A stretch of DNA of 44,530 nucleotides from a virus, in the IMG/VR virus record IMGVR_UViG_3300031234_000017, positions 1-44,530 of that record; one strand, written 5' to 3'. A model generated the notes under the pieces. That model did not search any database, was not told where the DNA came from, and saw only the letters and a program-made list of their open reading frames with translations. Positions 21,060 through 30,003 of this stretch are shown one piece after another; the first letter of the stretch is position 1; every line of letters starts with the position of its first letter. A program made the translations under genes and the position numbers.

Positions 21060-23158
21060 CAGAATCTACCATCTGAAGAAAACCGATACCTCATGGATCC
21101 AATTCTCCAGAATGACCCAACATCATTTGATCCAATCTGAAGAGATATCAGCCTATTTCGAACGCGTGGGGTAAGATATGTGTTGGACTGCGTAAATGAG
21201 AATGGGCCATTCACCGTAACTGGACCATTCGGATAATTCGCTCCGTAGAACGTCAGGTTTAGGGTGGCGTTCGGCATTCCGGCATAGGCGGAAAACTTCA
21301 TGTCCGGCCATACCTGATCGACAAAGCTGATGCTATCGCCCTCACCGAGCGCAGCGAATCCGGATCGGAAGAAGCTGTTCATCGGCTGGCCATCGGCGTC
21401 CGGAGACGTCTCATGCTGATACAGGTACAGGCTATTCGGGTCGGCGCCGATCGGAGGCCCCAGGACGGACTGATCGATCCAGGCGGTACGAGCGATATTC
21501 CCATAGTCCCAGGCATTAAGCTGGGTGTTGTATTTGACATACCCGCCAATTTCTCCGCCGGATGAAAGTGTGGGGTAGAACCATGCCACCTCGTTGAACC
21601 TTGAATTGACCGCAACCCGGATCTTTTGCAGGTTGGATTGATCAAGGTTCTGGAAAATGACATCCCATACCGGGCACGGAAGCGTTTCAACGCCGCCGGC
21701 CGTGGTCTCGGTCGGCGCGGCGATGATGTAGAACTGCGATGGGCCCATCCAGTAGACCACTCCGTTATACGACACCCCCGCCTTTCGGGCGATCATGCCG
21801 CACCCGGTGCCGATCTCATTGAATCCATAGATGTTCGGCGTTCCGATGTACTGCATCGCCCAAACGTCGATGTCGGTCCAAATGATGATCTGGGTTGGGC
21901 CCTGGATTGCTCCTACGATTCGGGACCCCCTCGGCAGACGATAAGATCCTGCCTGATTGGTGACGGTAGCGATCCACGAATTGAAGTTGTTGACATCGCA
22001 CCAATTGATCAGCAGCGGGTCTTGAATGCCCGTTGCCGTTGAGCCCCACGCCACGATTTGGCGCTGCGGCATCGCCACGAGGAACCCATCATTGACCGGC
22101 GGAGCTTGCGGGATGGCGGTAGCGACCTCATCCCCGGACAAGGGGTCCCAGGCGAAAATGGACTGGAACAGGCTTCCGTTTATAGGGCAGGCGAGCAGGA
22201 TTTCGCCCCAATAGTCCAGCGTCCAGTCCGTGGCGGAAATCGGCGTCCCGACCGCGCCGCCGGACTCGCTTGCGCCACCGTATGGTCCGTCGCCATAGCC
22301 GCCCATGCCATAGCCGGTGGCCGCAGCTCCGGGCCCTGGGTCAAGGCTGTACAGGTAAGCGGCGTTTCCGCCATTCATGAAACCGCCAGCAGTCGAACTG
22401 GCCGTGATCGAACCCAAGATGGTGAACACGCTCGTGCTTTGCACCGACTGAACGATGTAATTTCCGAAGAAGGTTATCCCGCCGACAGTTGTCGATATCA
22501 GCACGGGAAAGGTCGATCCTACAGAATATCCATGCCCAGGCAGAGTGACGAGAACGGAGGTGGAACCCATAGTTGTTGAAAATTCTGCGGTGACCGGACT
22601 GGAACTAGTCGTGACCGCTGGCTCTGCCGCCCCCAGGATATCCGTTGCCGTAATCTGGTAGACGGTGGATGTGTCCTGCATGATCGGATAGACGCCATAG
22701 AGCACTATGCCGCCGATCGCGATTTGGGTTTGGATATAGACGCTGTCGAACGATGTCAGGTTCGTCACCACCGGATCGGTAATGGTCACCGTTGAACTTC
22801 CGGCCGTAACGGATATTTGCGCCGTCTCACTGGTAAACGTCGTCTGCGGCGTAATGATCTGCAATGATCCGTTGGTGATCACCCCGAGCTGAGCTTGACT
22901 CGTATTTCCGATGTTTTTCGTACCAAAGGCGAGGTGTTGAACCTCATTCAGATCCTGCCAAGCCACCAAAGCGCGCACGATCGTGCTTATGGTATTTGGA
23001 TAAAATCTTGACCAACCGCCCAACTTTTGCACGAGGCCGCCAACCACCGAATCAAAGGTGTAGCGGATCAGGTTGCACGACGAGATGCCGGCTTGGTTCA
23101 GAGCCGGGGTGTCGTTGACATTGACGCCGGGGGCGAACTTTACCGTTGCGTGCCCCAT
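21059..23158 (-). CDS. gp10-like tail hub (packaged DNA stabilisation / nozzle) protein
   Basis: A 699-residue beta-rich protein. Features typical of P22 gp10-like proteins include an N-terminus for assembly (NVNDTPALNQAGISSCNLIRYTFDSVVGGLVQKLGGW) given here in two parts: DTPALNQ and GGLVQKLGGW; blade-like repeats; WGEILLACPINGSLF; IVAWGSTATG; and YWMGPSQFYI. Such proteins form a hexameric hub below the gp4 adaptors, close the head after packaging and hold the tail spike or needle. The central region (about 95-275) is an insertion of Ser/Thr-rich domains with a GYGMGGYGDGPYGG glycine loop. Gene order, adaptor then hub, fits. Naming rests on fold-like features rather than an alignment. Confidence 0.78.
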   Translation of the reverse strand: MGHATVKFAPGVNVNDTPALNQAGISSCNLIRYTFDSVVGGLVQKLGGWSRFYPNTISTIVRALVAWQDLNEVQHLAFGTKNIGNTSQAQLGVITNGSLQIITPQTTFTSETAQISVTAGSSTVTITDPVVTNLTSFDSVYIQTQIAIGGIVLYGVYPIMQDTSTVYQITATDILGAAEPAVTTSSSPVTAEFSTTMGSTSVLVTLPGHGYSVGSTFPVLISTTVGGITFFGNYIVQSVQSTSVFTILGSITASSTAGGFMNGGNAAYLYSLDPGPGAAATGYGMGGYGDGPYGGASESGGAVGTPISATDWTLDYWGEILLACPINGSLFQSIFAWDPLSGDEVATAIPQAPPVNDGFLVAMPQRQIVAWGSTATGIQDPLLINWCDVNNFNSWIATVTNQAGSYRLPRGSRIVGAIQGPTQIIIWTDIDVWAMQYIGTPNIYGFNEIGTGCGMIARKAGVSYNGVVYWMGPSQFYIIAAPTETTAGGVETLPCPVWDVIFQNLDQSNLQKIRVAVNSRFNEVAWFYPTLSSGGEIGGYVKYNTQLNAWDYGNIARTAWIDQSVLGPPIGADPNSLYLYQHETSPDADGQPMNSFFRSGFAALGEGDSISFVDQVWPDMKFSAYAGMPNATLNLTFYGANYPNGPVTVNGPFSFTQSNTYLTPRVRNRLISLQIGSNDVGSFWRIGSMRYRFSSDGRF

Positions 23159-23161
23159 GGC

Positions 23162-23941
23162 CTACCTCGTAGGCGTCGCGGCTGCTGGGGGCGACATGGA
23201 CGACCAAGCCGACGCCATGAACTTCTTGCGAGCCTCCTCGACACCCGCGCCTTTCAGGAACGCTTGATACTGGGTTTCATATGTGAACGGCATCTGCGGA
23301 TCATTGGCGCCCGCGTTCCCCGCGTTTCGCTGATAGAACGCGACTATGTAGATCATGCTGGCAAGCACCAGAAGATCGGGAAGAAGCGCGCTGATGAAGG
23401 TGGTTCCGCTTGCTGCCAGTTCGGGCGTCGCCTGCGTATAGAGCGATGGAAGACGCTGAGTTCCTGATGCCAGGATTGGGTAGGACTGATCCGAATACGG
23501 CCCGATCAGGACATTGTTGAACGTCGCGCCGCCGGTTGCCTGATCGCCGCCGAACATGGCGAAATAGGCCGGCGGACCCGTGACGGTGCTATCAGAATAG
23601 ACGTTCCCGAGAAACTCCTGAGATACGGGCATGAGCGGAACGAGCGCCGTTCCAACCCGAGCGTTCAGGGTCCGGATAATCACAAAGTCATTCACCGGGA
23701 TCTGGATCAAGTTGGCATCAGCGGCCAACGTATAGGACTGACTGGTCTGAGCCGGCAAAAGGTCCAAGTCGCGCTGGATGCGCAGCTCGGCATAGTTCAG
23801 CATCTGCGGCGTGATGTTGGTCAGGTCCGGGTCGACGAAAAAGTTCACCCCGTTATTGACCCCGACCTGGGTCACGGCCAGCGTCCCGACGGCATTCATA
23901 TAGCCGTTGAACGTCAGGGCGGTTGGGGCGAAATCGGCCAT
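23162..23941 (-). CDS. Phage head-tail adaptor-like protein
   Basis: A 259-residue protein, helix-rich, with LNYAELRIQRDLDLLPAQ near residue 48 and IYIVAFYQRNAG in a C-terminal helix (about 197-208). This pattern is that of adaptor proteins found between portal and hub in podoviruses (the phiSU10-type adaptor group). They form a ring below the portal and seal packaged DNA. Its ATG overlaps the stop of the upstream gene (TGATG) and its stop is 3 bases from the hub start. Two adaptor-like genes occur here (this and 24936-25625), so one is probably the ring and the other a lower-neck protein. Confidence 0.72.
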   Translation of the reverse strand: MADFAPTALTFNGYMNAVGTLAVTQVGVNNGVNFFVDPDLTNITPQMLNYAELRIQRDLDLLPAQTSQSYTLAADANLIQIPVNDFVIIRTLNARVGTALVPLMPVSQEFLGNVYSDSTVTGPPAYFAMFGGDQATGGATFNNVLIGPYSDQSYPILASGTQRLPSLYTQATPELAASGTTFISALLPDLLVLASMIYIVAFYQRNAGNAGANDPQMPFTYETQYQAFLKGAGVEEARKKFMASAWSSMSPPAAATPTR

Positions 23942-24936
23942 CAGGAGACCACGAAATAGATGGGATTGGTCGCCGCCACATTGCCAGCGGAGTCGGTAAC
24001 CGTAAAGATCAGCGGATAGGTGCCCGGCGTCGTCGGAACGCCAGATACGATGCCTGTGGCCGGATCAATCGACAGGCCGGGCGGGAATGACGACACGCCA
24101 TCCCAGATCACCAGATTTCCGCTTTCATCGGCCCAAAATACCACATGCCCATCCGCCGATTCCCAAAACACCTCTGCGGGTGGAACCGCAAAGGTATATG
24201 GCGGAACGCCCTTGTAGGCGATGAGCTGGAAAGTCGTGAAGATTCCCACCGAAAGGATAGTCTGGGGCGCAGCGTAGATCTGAAGCGAGCACAGCGCCGG
24301 CCCAATCTGGGGAATCTGGGCAAGTCCGCGCGGCAGGCCAACCAGCGCCGTCTTGATGACCGTGGCTGGAGTCAGGAGACCGCCGGGTACGATCGGTAGG
24401 AAAGTCTGATAGGTGAGCGCCATGGCGGACGTGACGGTCACGCTGAAGAAGCCACAGGCATTCGGATCGGTCAGCCCCAGAACGGACACTTGGGCATTGG
24501 TCTGCAGGCCATGCGGCGCGGAGCAGGTGACGGAGATGATGTTCGAACCGATCGACGTTACCGATATCAGCGATAGCGGGACACCATATTTGACCCGGCC
24601 AAACTGCGGCATGACCGCATTGGCATCCAGCGCGGAAGGATTTCCGATCGGCCAGCATCCACCGGATTGCTCATCGGCGAAGAATGGTTCGGTGCGCGGT
24701 TGCTCGATTGGAACTGGATCTGGCGACAGGACAATCGCCCGGAGCTGCTCGTTCGGAGTGTCATAGCAATCGGAGCAGACGAAAATGTAAGTTGGCATGA
24801 GCGCTGATCCGCGCCAGGCGAACTGATTGCGCAGCTTGTATCGTTGCGTCCAAATCCCGCACCGATCGCATACGCCCTGCGCTTGGGGATTGCTCGGATT
24901 GGTGAATGCGCGGCCGGCCTTGGAGGCGTATGCCAT
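23941..24936 (-). CDS. Zinc-ribbon and Ig-like domain virion protein
   Basis: A 331-residue protein from the ATG at 24936 (TGATG overlap with the upstream stop). The N-terminus carries a zinc-ribbon-like pair, CDRCG (C23, C26) and CSDCY (C54, C57). The middle is beta-rich. The C-terminus (about 275-331) closely resembles putative Ig domains of the He_PIG type: FPPGLSIDPATGIVSGVP, then TPGTYPLIFTVTDSAGN. Such domains decorate phage structural proteins and may bind surface glycans. Finding the ribbon at one end and an Ig domain at the other, between two adaptor genes, suggests a neck-attached accessory protein. Confidence 0.75.
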   Translation of the reverse strand: MAYASKAGRAFTNPSNPQAQGVCDRCGIWTQRYKLRNQFAWRGSALMPTYIFVCSDCYDTPNEQLRAIVLSPDPVPIEQPRTEPFFADEQSGGCWPIGNPSALDANAVMPQFGRVKYGVPLSLISVTSIGSNIISVTCSAPHGLQTNAQVSVLGLTDPNACGFFSVTVTSAMALTYQTFLPIVPGGLLTPATVIKTALVGLPRGLAQIPQIGPALCSLQIYAAPQTILSVGIFTTFQLIAYKGVPPYTFAVPPAEVFWESADGHVVFWADESGNLVIWDGVSSFPPGLSIDPATGIVSGVPTTPGTYPLIFTVTDSAGNVAATNPIYFVVS

Positions 24937-25625
24937 CACGTCCGCCAGTACGAACTAATCACAGGCGATACGAAAAACTGAGCCGTCTCCACGTTTTGGT
25001 CTGCGAAGATGTTGTACGCCTCATCGGCCATGCCCTTCAGGGCGGTGGCCAGGGTCGGATTCCAGATGATCGCGAGGCGAGCTGCCAGCGCAAAGGCGTA
25101 TGCCTCCAGGGCGTAGTACGGGATTTGGACCTGCGTGGCGCCCTGAAGCACCGAGTCCTGGATCTGCAGCATTCGGTAATAGTTGAACGACGCCTGATTT
25201 CCGTCCGGGACCTGCCACAGGGTGACAGTCGGCGACAGCAGGCGGTCGAACCAATAGACCGTTGGAAATCCCTGCTGCTGCGGATTGGGATAGGTAGCAT
25301 ACTCGGACCGGCTGATCGGCAGCAGGATGCGATTGTTGGTCGGGAAATCCGTGTTGGTGACCACATAGCCATCCAGCATCGCCACCGTATTGGCCAGAAC
25401 GCTGTAGGTGGATTGTCCCTGGATCAGCGGAACGGTCTGCAGGTCCACGGCCCACAGGTTGACGCCCTGAGCGCACCAGCGTGAATTGATCATGTTCGCC
25501 GCCATCCGGGCAGAGAACAGATGTTCTTGGGTTATGGCTGTCGGTCGCACGCCCGCGATGTGGAACGCGTAGAGCGTGATTTCCCCGAGATTCGGGTTGA
25601 AGGCGAAAGTTCCAGAGGTCGACAT
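24936..25625 (-). CDS. P22 gp4-like head-tail adaptor
   Basis: A 229-residue protein with the pattern of gp4-like tail accessory factors: N-terminal helices with RMAANMINSRWCAQGVNLWA (about 40-59), then LQTVPLIQGQSTYSV, then a beta segment with TVTLWQVPDGN, and C-terminal helices containing YYALEAYAFALAARLAIIW. In P22, gp4 forms a dodecameric ring under the portal and is needed before the hub attaches. It is the first adaptor after the decoration-type genes in transcription order. The start at 25625 has GGAGGTC upstream. Confidence 0.78.
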   Translation of the reverse strand: MSTSGTFAFNPNLGEITLYAFHIAGVRPTAITQEHLFSARMAANMINSRWCAQGVNLWAVDLQTVPLIQGQSTYSVLANTVAMLDGYVVTNTDFPTNNRILLPISRSEYATYPNPQQQGFPTVYWFDRLLSPTVTLWQVPDGNQASFNYYRMLQIQDSVLQGATQVQIPYYALEAYAFALAARLAIIWNPTLATALKGMADEAYNIFADQNVETAQFFVSPVISSYWRT

Positions 25626-25638
25626 TCCTGACCTCCGA

Positions 25639-25974
25639 TCAGTAGGGAACCGCGCTGTTTTGTGAAACGGTCATGCGCACCGATCCAGTTCCTGCCGTCA
25701 CGTTTACGCTGATGAAGGTAGGAACGAAATTATACCAGGTCTGAGCCGTTGCGGTCGCATTCACCAGCCCAACGTCGGGGCAGTTGACCCAGGTCATGGA
25801 ACCCTGCGCGATCGGGCTGACAGGGTCATTAGGATCATCGAAGCTCTGCTGAACCGTATAGGTCGCCGTTCCGGTCACGACGCACTGAACGCCCACCTGA
25901 GATCCGGCCCATGAGTCGAGCCGGATCAGGGTTGAGCGACCAACGCCCGTTTGCGTCGTGGTCCTGGGTTGCAT
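25639..25974 (-). CDS. Small beta-rich virion protein
   Basis: A 111-residue protein, mainly beta by composition, with Thr/Val/Ser-rich strands (GVQCVVTGTATYTVQQ, FISVNVTAGTGSVRM) and no membrane or catalytic motif. It is placed between the basic His-rich protein and the gp4-like adaptor. Similar small jelly-roll proteins serve as head or neck accessory proteins in podoviruses. Function is inferred from position only. Confidence 0.65.
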   Translation of the reverse strand: MQPRTTTQTGVGRSTLIRLDSWAGSQVGVQCVVTGTATYTVQQSFDDPNDPVSPIAQGSMTWVNCPDVGLVNATATAQTWYNFVPTFISVNVTAGTGSVRMTVSQNSAVPY

Positions 25975-25997
25975 GAATGGTTCTCAGGCGATGGAGA

Positions 25998-26471
25998 TCA
26001 ATCCATCGTCTCCTCTTCAAGCTTGCGGCCTGGAGCAGGCGACCCATGACGGGCCGAGGAGAACGGATGGGAGTCGGCGCCGGTACGGCCGCCGGACTTC
26101 CGCGGCATCCGGCCCGCGTGATGCTTGGCCAACTCGCCATGCATGTGGACTTCCTTGACGTGAGACTTCAGCTTGCCGCCGCTCTTGCGTTCGGCGCGCT
26201 TGGGCTCCTTCAGCTTGCCTTCGTGGTCCACATGGTGAACCCGAACGCCGCCGCCCTTCTTGCGCTCACGGCGGGTCTTTCCGCCATGCTTGCGCTCCTC
26301 GGCTTCCGCGTCGATCTTGCGGTTGTTGGTGCGGGATTCCGGCTTGTCGCGCAGATCCTCTTCGGCCTCGTTCACTCCGCCGGTGTTGCGCATCTTGCGG
26401 TGACCGGGATGAACGCCATGCTCGGCATGATGCATCTCATGCTCGCCGTGGTGCTTGGAGTGCTCTTTCAT
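25998..26471 (-). CDS. Highly basic His/Lys-rich low-complexity protein
   Basis: A 157-residue protein that appears disordered: the first 30 residues are His-rich (HHGEHEMHHAEHG), and the rest is full of Lys, Arg and Gly (RRERKKGGG, KRAERKSGGK). It contains AKHHAGRMPRKSGGR (residues 115-129), found with one change in the protein at 31966-32985. Strong positive charge suggests binding to DNA or to the acidic scaffold inside the head; histidine clusters could bind metal. Positioned between the head block and the adaptors, it is likely a packaged virion protein. Confidence 0.7.
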   Translation of the reverse strand: MKEHSKHHGEHEMHHAEHGVHPGHRKMRNTGGVNEAEEDLRDKPESRTNNRKIDAEAEERKHGGKTRRERKKGGGVRVHHVDHEGKLKEPKRAERKSGGKLKSHVKEVHMHGELAKHHAGRMPRKSGGRTGADSHPFSSARHGSPAPGRKLEEETMD

Positions 26472-26486
26472 GGGTCAGTACCTCAA

Positions 26487-27716
26487 TCAGGTCTGCGCTA
26501 CGCCGAAGAGGCCGGCGACAGAGCCGATATTGTAGAGCGGCGGGGACTGGGTGACGACGAAGCGGTTCGCCCCAATGGAGGGCGTGTTGGTGTAGGTTCC
26601 GCGCACATCGCCCGTGGTCGTGGTCGACGGCGTGGTGACAGCGGACACATATCCCGTCGCCGAAACGATCGGAACCGGATTCAGGGACGCAGCATAATAG
26701 ATCAGCACATCGCCAAACGTGTCTGACCGAAGCGGGAGGCCGAAAATGTTGGTGGTTCCGACGCTGAAGGTCACGGCCTGGGTGCCCGAGGGAGTGACCG
26801 AAGCGATGTACTTGAACGCCTTCTTTCCGTTCACCGCCGTTCCGCCGGTCGACCCCGTGGTGAGCGGGATGACTTCGGTCATCGGCACGCCGTAGATGTC
26901 ATATCCAGACACCGTGAAGGTGATCGAGGCGGACGGCGCGGCGGAAACCGGGGTGATCGACACGGCGCGAGCAGATAGCGCCTGCGGGTTCCACATCTGG
27001 ATCGTACCAGACGATCCGAACGGTAGGCGGCAGGCGGCCACGGCATCAGTACCGGCCACAGTCGAGCCCTGAGAGCCCGTGATGGTGATCGGCGCACCAG
27101 AGGTTCCAGCGGCGAACGGTGCGCCGCTGACGGTGTAGACGCCAGTGAACCCAGTTCCAGAGGCGGTCGTTCCGATCGCCGGGCCATAGCCAGTGACGGT
27201 CGTTCCAGCCGGAATGCCCGTTCCGGCAAGAGTCATGCCGACCACGATCGGAAGCACCGTCGTCGAGGTGGTGATGATCAGAAGATTGCCAGCGACGCCA
27301 CTCGTGCCGTTGGAGACGTAGCCACTCACCGAAGTGTAAGCGTCTAGGGCCAACAGGCCAGTGACGTTGACGCCCGTATTGGAGTTGGTGGCGCTGATCC
27401 CTACGGCCACGCCAGTCGTGGCAGAGCTAGCCGAGACCAAGGTAACCGGCGTTCCGCCCGTTGTGGCCGCAGCGGCAGAAATGGCCACGCCAGAAGCGGC
27501 AGGCGGCGTGATATTCAGGGTAGTGATCGCGGTCGTTCCCAGCCAACCACAGGTGGCCGCGCCAAAGTCCTGGCCCGGATCGTAGTTGAACGGCATCCGG
27601 GGGTCCATGATCCCCTGCCCAGAGAAGAACAGGGACGGACCCGCTTCCGGATTGTAATCTGCGTATTGCGCCTGCCCGAAACTTACGTAGGGGCCAGCAT
27701 TTGCCGTGATGGTCAT
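26487..27716 (-). CDS. Head-associated beta-rich protein (decoration-like)
   Basis: A 409-residue protein immediately downstream of the major capsid gene, with a 20-bp gap. After an N-terminal segment (PFNYDPGQDFGAATCGW) it is Ser/Thr/Gly/Val-rich and beta-type, with a central part that looks like Ig-like or fibre repeats (GMTLAGTGIPAGTTVTGYG) and a C-terminal region with TVSGYDIYGVPMTEVI. Abundance-type codon use and position suggest a capsid surface or head fibre protein. No named family is recognised. Confidence 0.72.
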   Translation of the reverse strand: MTITANAGPYVSFGQAQYADYNPEAGPSLFFSGQGIMDPRMPFNYDPGQDFGAATCGWLGTTAITTLNITPPAASGVAISAAAATTGGTPVTLVSASSATTGVAVGISATNSNTGVNVTGLLALDAYTSVSGYVSNGTSGVAGNLLIITTSTTVLPIVVGMTLAGTGIPAGTTVTGYGPAIGTTASGTGFTGVYTVSGAPFAAGTSGAPITITGSQGSTVAGTDAVAACRLPFGSSGTIQMWNPQALSARAVSITPVSAAPSASITFTVSGYDIYGVPMTEVIPLTTGSTGGTAVNGKKAFKYIASVTPSGTQAVTFSVGTTNIFGLPLRSDTFGDVLIYYAASLNPVPIVSATGYVSAVTTPSTTTTGDVRGTYTNTPSIGANRFVVTQSPPLYNIGSVAGLFGVAQT

Positions 27717-27736
27717 GTGCTAGTTATCCCTGAGCA

Positions 27737-28651
27737 TTACGAAGTCGGGAACGAGCCCCAGGTAGCGCGGGGATTGTAGTAGCTAAAGCTATACCGCTCG
27801 TAACCCTTCACCAACAGATTGTCGGTCACGAAGTCAACCTGCATATCCGTTTCGAACTTGATGCGGCTCATATACGACAGGCCGTCGATATTGGTGAGCA
27901 TGAACCAGGCGAACGGCGAGGTCAGGAAGTCGTTGACCATATAGCCTTCGGGGAGGCCGCCACCCGTCGAGTGAATCGCGTTCACGTCGTTGTCGGCGGT
28001 TCCGGGGCGGAGCTCGGTCTTGGTCAGGCGGATCGCGACCGGCTCAAGCTGCGGCGGAACGATCAGCTTGCGGCCACGGGCGAAGATCTTCAGGCCAGCC
28101 TGATCCCGGAAGTTGGTCCGGATGGAGATCATGCCATTCAGCATGGTCGCCTCGTTGAGGTCGACCTGCGTGGTTGGGGTGTTGGCGTAAGTGTTTCCAT
28201 CAATCGGGTGTGCAGTCGAATATAGCGCAACGCCGTCTCCACCGACGTTCGGGTTGTAGACCGTTCCCGTATTGAAGACGTTGGCGGCAAAGATCTCTTT
28301 GGTCTGATGGAATGATTCGATCAGGCCTAGGTTCGAAGGGTGGAACTGGGTCTTATAAAGGTTGTCGTCGATGGCCTTGCGGGTGATCGCATAGCCAAGG
28401 GCCAGTTCCATATGCTCTTGGTTCCACAGCCAACGCTCACCAGCGTTGTTGTCGAACTGGGTCTGTCCGCCCTCAGTCTTTAGCTGAGCCAGCCCCAAGT
28501 AGCGCATCTCAGCTGTGCGCTCCAGAGCCATCTTGGAGTCGTGCTTGGTGAAGATCTTATCCCATTGCGATGGGATCATCTCATATTTTCCCTCGACCCC
28601 ACGAAGTCCGGGGAGGAGGAGATCTCGAATTGCCGAAAGGTTAACAGCCAT
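27737..28651 (-). CDS. Major capsid protein (Mu gpT/HK97-fold type)
   Basis: A 304-residue protein in the position of the major head subunit, after portal and scaffold. Family-like features include an N-terminal segment (MAVNLSAIRDLLLPGL), a helical spine region (HMELALGYAITRKAIDDN), the ALYSTAHP segment frequent in Mu gpT-like heads (about 144-151), and a strand ending in LIVPPQLE (about 196-203) typical of the HK97-fold P domain. It would assemble the icosahedral shell on the scaffold. Start at 28651 has GGGGG upstream. The TTGACA-TATAGC promoter at 29365-29392 serves this gene and the one before it. Confidence 0.85.
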   Translation of the reverse strand: MAVNLSAIRDLLLPGLRGVEGKYEMIPSQWDKIFTKHDSKMALERTAEMRYLGLAQLKTEGGQTQFDNNAGERWLWNQEHMELALGYAITRKAIDDNLYKTQFHPSNLGLIESFHQTKEIFAANVFNTGTVYNPNVGGDGVALYSTAHPIDGNTYANTPTTQVDLNEATMLNGMISIRTNFRDQAGLKIFARGRKLIVPPQLEPVAIRLTKTELRPGTADNDVNAIHSTGGGLPEGYMVNDFLTSPFAWFMLTNIDGLSYMSRIKFETDMQVDFVTDNLLVKGYERYSFSYYNPRATWGSFPTS

Positions 28652-28667
28652 TGTTCAATCCCCCGGC

Positions 28668-29264
28668 TTAATTCTGAGCCGTGAGGCTCTTGGTCTCGAC
28701 GTTGTTGAACGCCACGACAGCTTGCGCGAAAGCGCCGGTTGCCGTGCCGTTCGCACCCGGAGGGGCGGTCAGCAGCGAGACGATGCGGAATGGAAGGGTC
28801 GCGGTGGTCGCCGTCGATCCCCCGGTGATGTAGGCGCCCGAGATGCCGTTGGCGGTGTTGCCGGTTCCGTAGGCGAACTGGACATTCAAGCCGACAGAGG
28901 CGGCGGTCAGGCCGGTCGCATCCGACTGCACCAGGAATTGGGCGTTCGGATCGTTGATGTAGTAGAGGGTGACGGAATTGGTCGAGGCGACGTCCGTACC
29001 GGGCCAGTAATGGTTCCAGACGGTGCGGCCCTGAGATTGCGACAGATAGTGGCAACCGACGAAGATGCCTGCGATCACGCCAGTACCAGGGCCGGGACCA
29101 GTAGTAGCGCCAGCCAAGGTTCCATCGCTCAGGCGGAACAGCGGGTCGCCAAAGAAGATGGCGGCGGTGTTGTAGTCGCCAGTCCCTTCAATCTGTTCGT
29201 AGGTCGGCGATGAGCCGGTTCCGCTACGTTGTTGGAAGCCAAACGGCGCGAACGTATTCGCCAC
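28668..29264 (-). CDS. Capsid-associated protein upstream of the major capsid gene
   Basis: A 198-residue beta-rich protein starting at a GTG (29264) with GGAGAG upstream. It starts MANTFAPFGFQQRSG and contains Gly/Thr/Ala-rich strands; a FAPFGF start is frequent in phage head-decoration or stabilisation proteins encoded beside the capsid gene. It is the first gene after a strong promoter and 5' hairpin, and the capsid gene follows 16 bases later, so the two should be made in high and similar amounts. Confidence 0.75.
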   Translation of the reverse strand: MANTFAPFGFQQRSGTGSSPTYEQIEGTGDYNTAAIFFGDPLFRLSDGTLAGATTGPGPGTGVIAGIFVGCHYLSQSQGRTVWNHYWPGTDVASTNSVTLYYINDPNAQFLVQSDATGLTAASVGLNVQFAYGTGNTANGISGAYITGGSTATTATLPFRIVSLLTAPPGANGTATGAFAQAVVAFNNVETKSLTAQN

Positions 29265-29332
29265 GACGGGTCTCTCCGTAGAAGGAAAGCCATCGTCGAG
29301 CGCCGGGCCGACTGAGACTTGGATTAGGCGAA

Positions 29333-29352
29333 GCGCTCACGCCGGGGAGCGC
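29333..29352 (-). promoter_or_regulatory. 5'-leader hairpin of the capsid mRNA
   Basis: GCGCTC (29333-29338) and GAGCGC (29347-29352) form a 6-bp GC-rich stem with an 8-nt loop just inside the predicted 5' end of the capsid transcript. It lacks a T tract, so it is more likely an mRNA-stabilising leader hairpin than a terminator, although it could slow read-through from upstream. Confidence 0.4.
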
Positions 29353-29364
29353 CTATTGATTGAG

Positions 29365-29392
29365 GCTATATGTAGTATGTGGATATTGTCAA
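29365..29392 (-). promoter_or_regulatory. Sigma-70-type promoter for the capsid genes
   Basis: On the minus strand a perfect TTGACA (29392-29387) is followed after 16 bases by TATAGC (29370-29365). The -35 box overlaps the stop codon of the upstream gene (29389-29391). Expected start is near 29358, giving a leader of about 94 nt before the GTG at 29264. It would boost the decoration-like and major capsid genes within the long leftward late transcript. Confidence 0.6.
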
Positions 29393-30003
29393 GTCACACT
29401 ATCTGAGGGGATCTCCATCGGAGTCCACTCCTTCTTGACCTTCACGTTCGGACGCCGATTGCCGTCAACCCGATCAAAGGTATTGGCCGGCGCATTGCCG
29501 AGCTGTTCTTCCTTTATGCGGACCTGATCGCGAGCCTTCTTTCGCTCCAAGGCGATGATACGATCGGTCACAGCCTGGGGCCGCTCCATCAGCACCATGC
29601 CATCCCGCTCGATGACCTCTCCCTTCCAGTCCTTCGGCATGAACGAGGCATGTCGGGACGCTGGAACCGGCTCCCAGCCCATCCGAGCTAGTCCAACCTG
29701 ATAGGACGGGTCTTCCTTGCCGTAGACGGTGTTGCGCTTCCACTCGTAGGACCATCCCTCCGGAATGGAGTCAGGATCGATGAAGTATTTGTCAGTTCCG
29801 GCCTCATAGTCGTCGAGCGATCCATGCTCCATCAACTGCGCGGTACGAGCGGCGGCGCGGGCCAGCGGATCATCAGCGTTGCGGATCGGATCGCGAACGC
29901 TCTCAGCGCGGATTTCAGGGCGAAGGTCGGATCTGGATTCCACGATGGGTTCCTCAGTGTGAATGCGGCGGGTATAGGCGCGCTTGGGCTTCTGGTCGGT
30001 CAA
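29389..30003 (-). CDS. Conserved-type phage head protein, function unknown
   Basis: A 204-residue charged protein that begins at a TTG overlapping the scaffold stop (TTGA), with a strong AGGGAGG site, so the unusual start is credible. The N-terminus is basic (KPKRAYTRRI); the middle has PEGWSYEWKRNTVYGKEDPSY and a MGWEPVPASRH segment, a pattern seen in unnamed podovirus proteins next to scaffold genes; the C-terminus is a helix with basic residues. Position suggests a head-assembly role. No enzyme motif seen. Confidence 0.72.
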   Translation of the reverse strand: MTDQKPKRAYTRRIHTEEPIVESRSDLRPEIRAESVRDPIRNADDPLARAAARTAQLMEHGSLDDYEAGTDKYFIDPDSIPEGWSYEWKRNTVYGKEDPSYQVGLARMGWEPVPASRHASFMPKDWKGEVIERDGMVLMERPQAVTDRIIALERKKARDQVRIKEEQLGNAPANTFDRVDGNRRPNVKVKKEWTPMEIPSDSVT

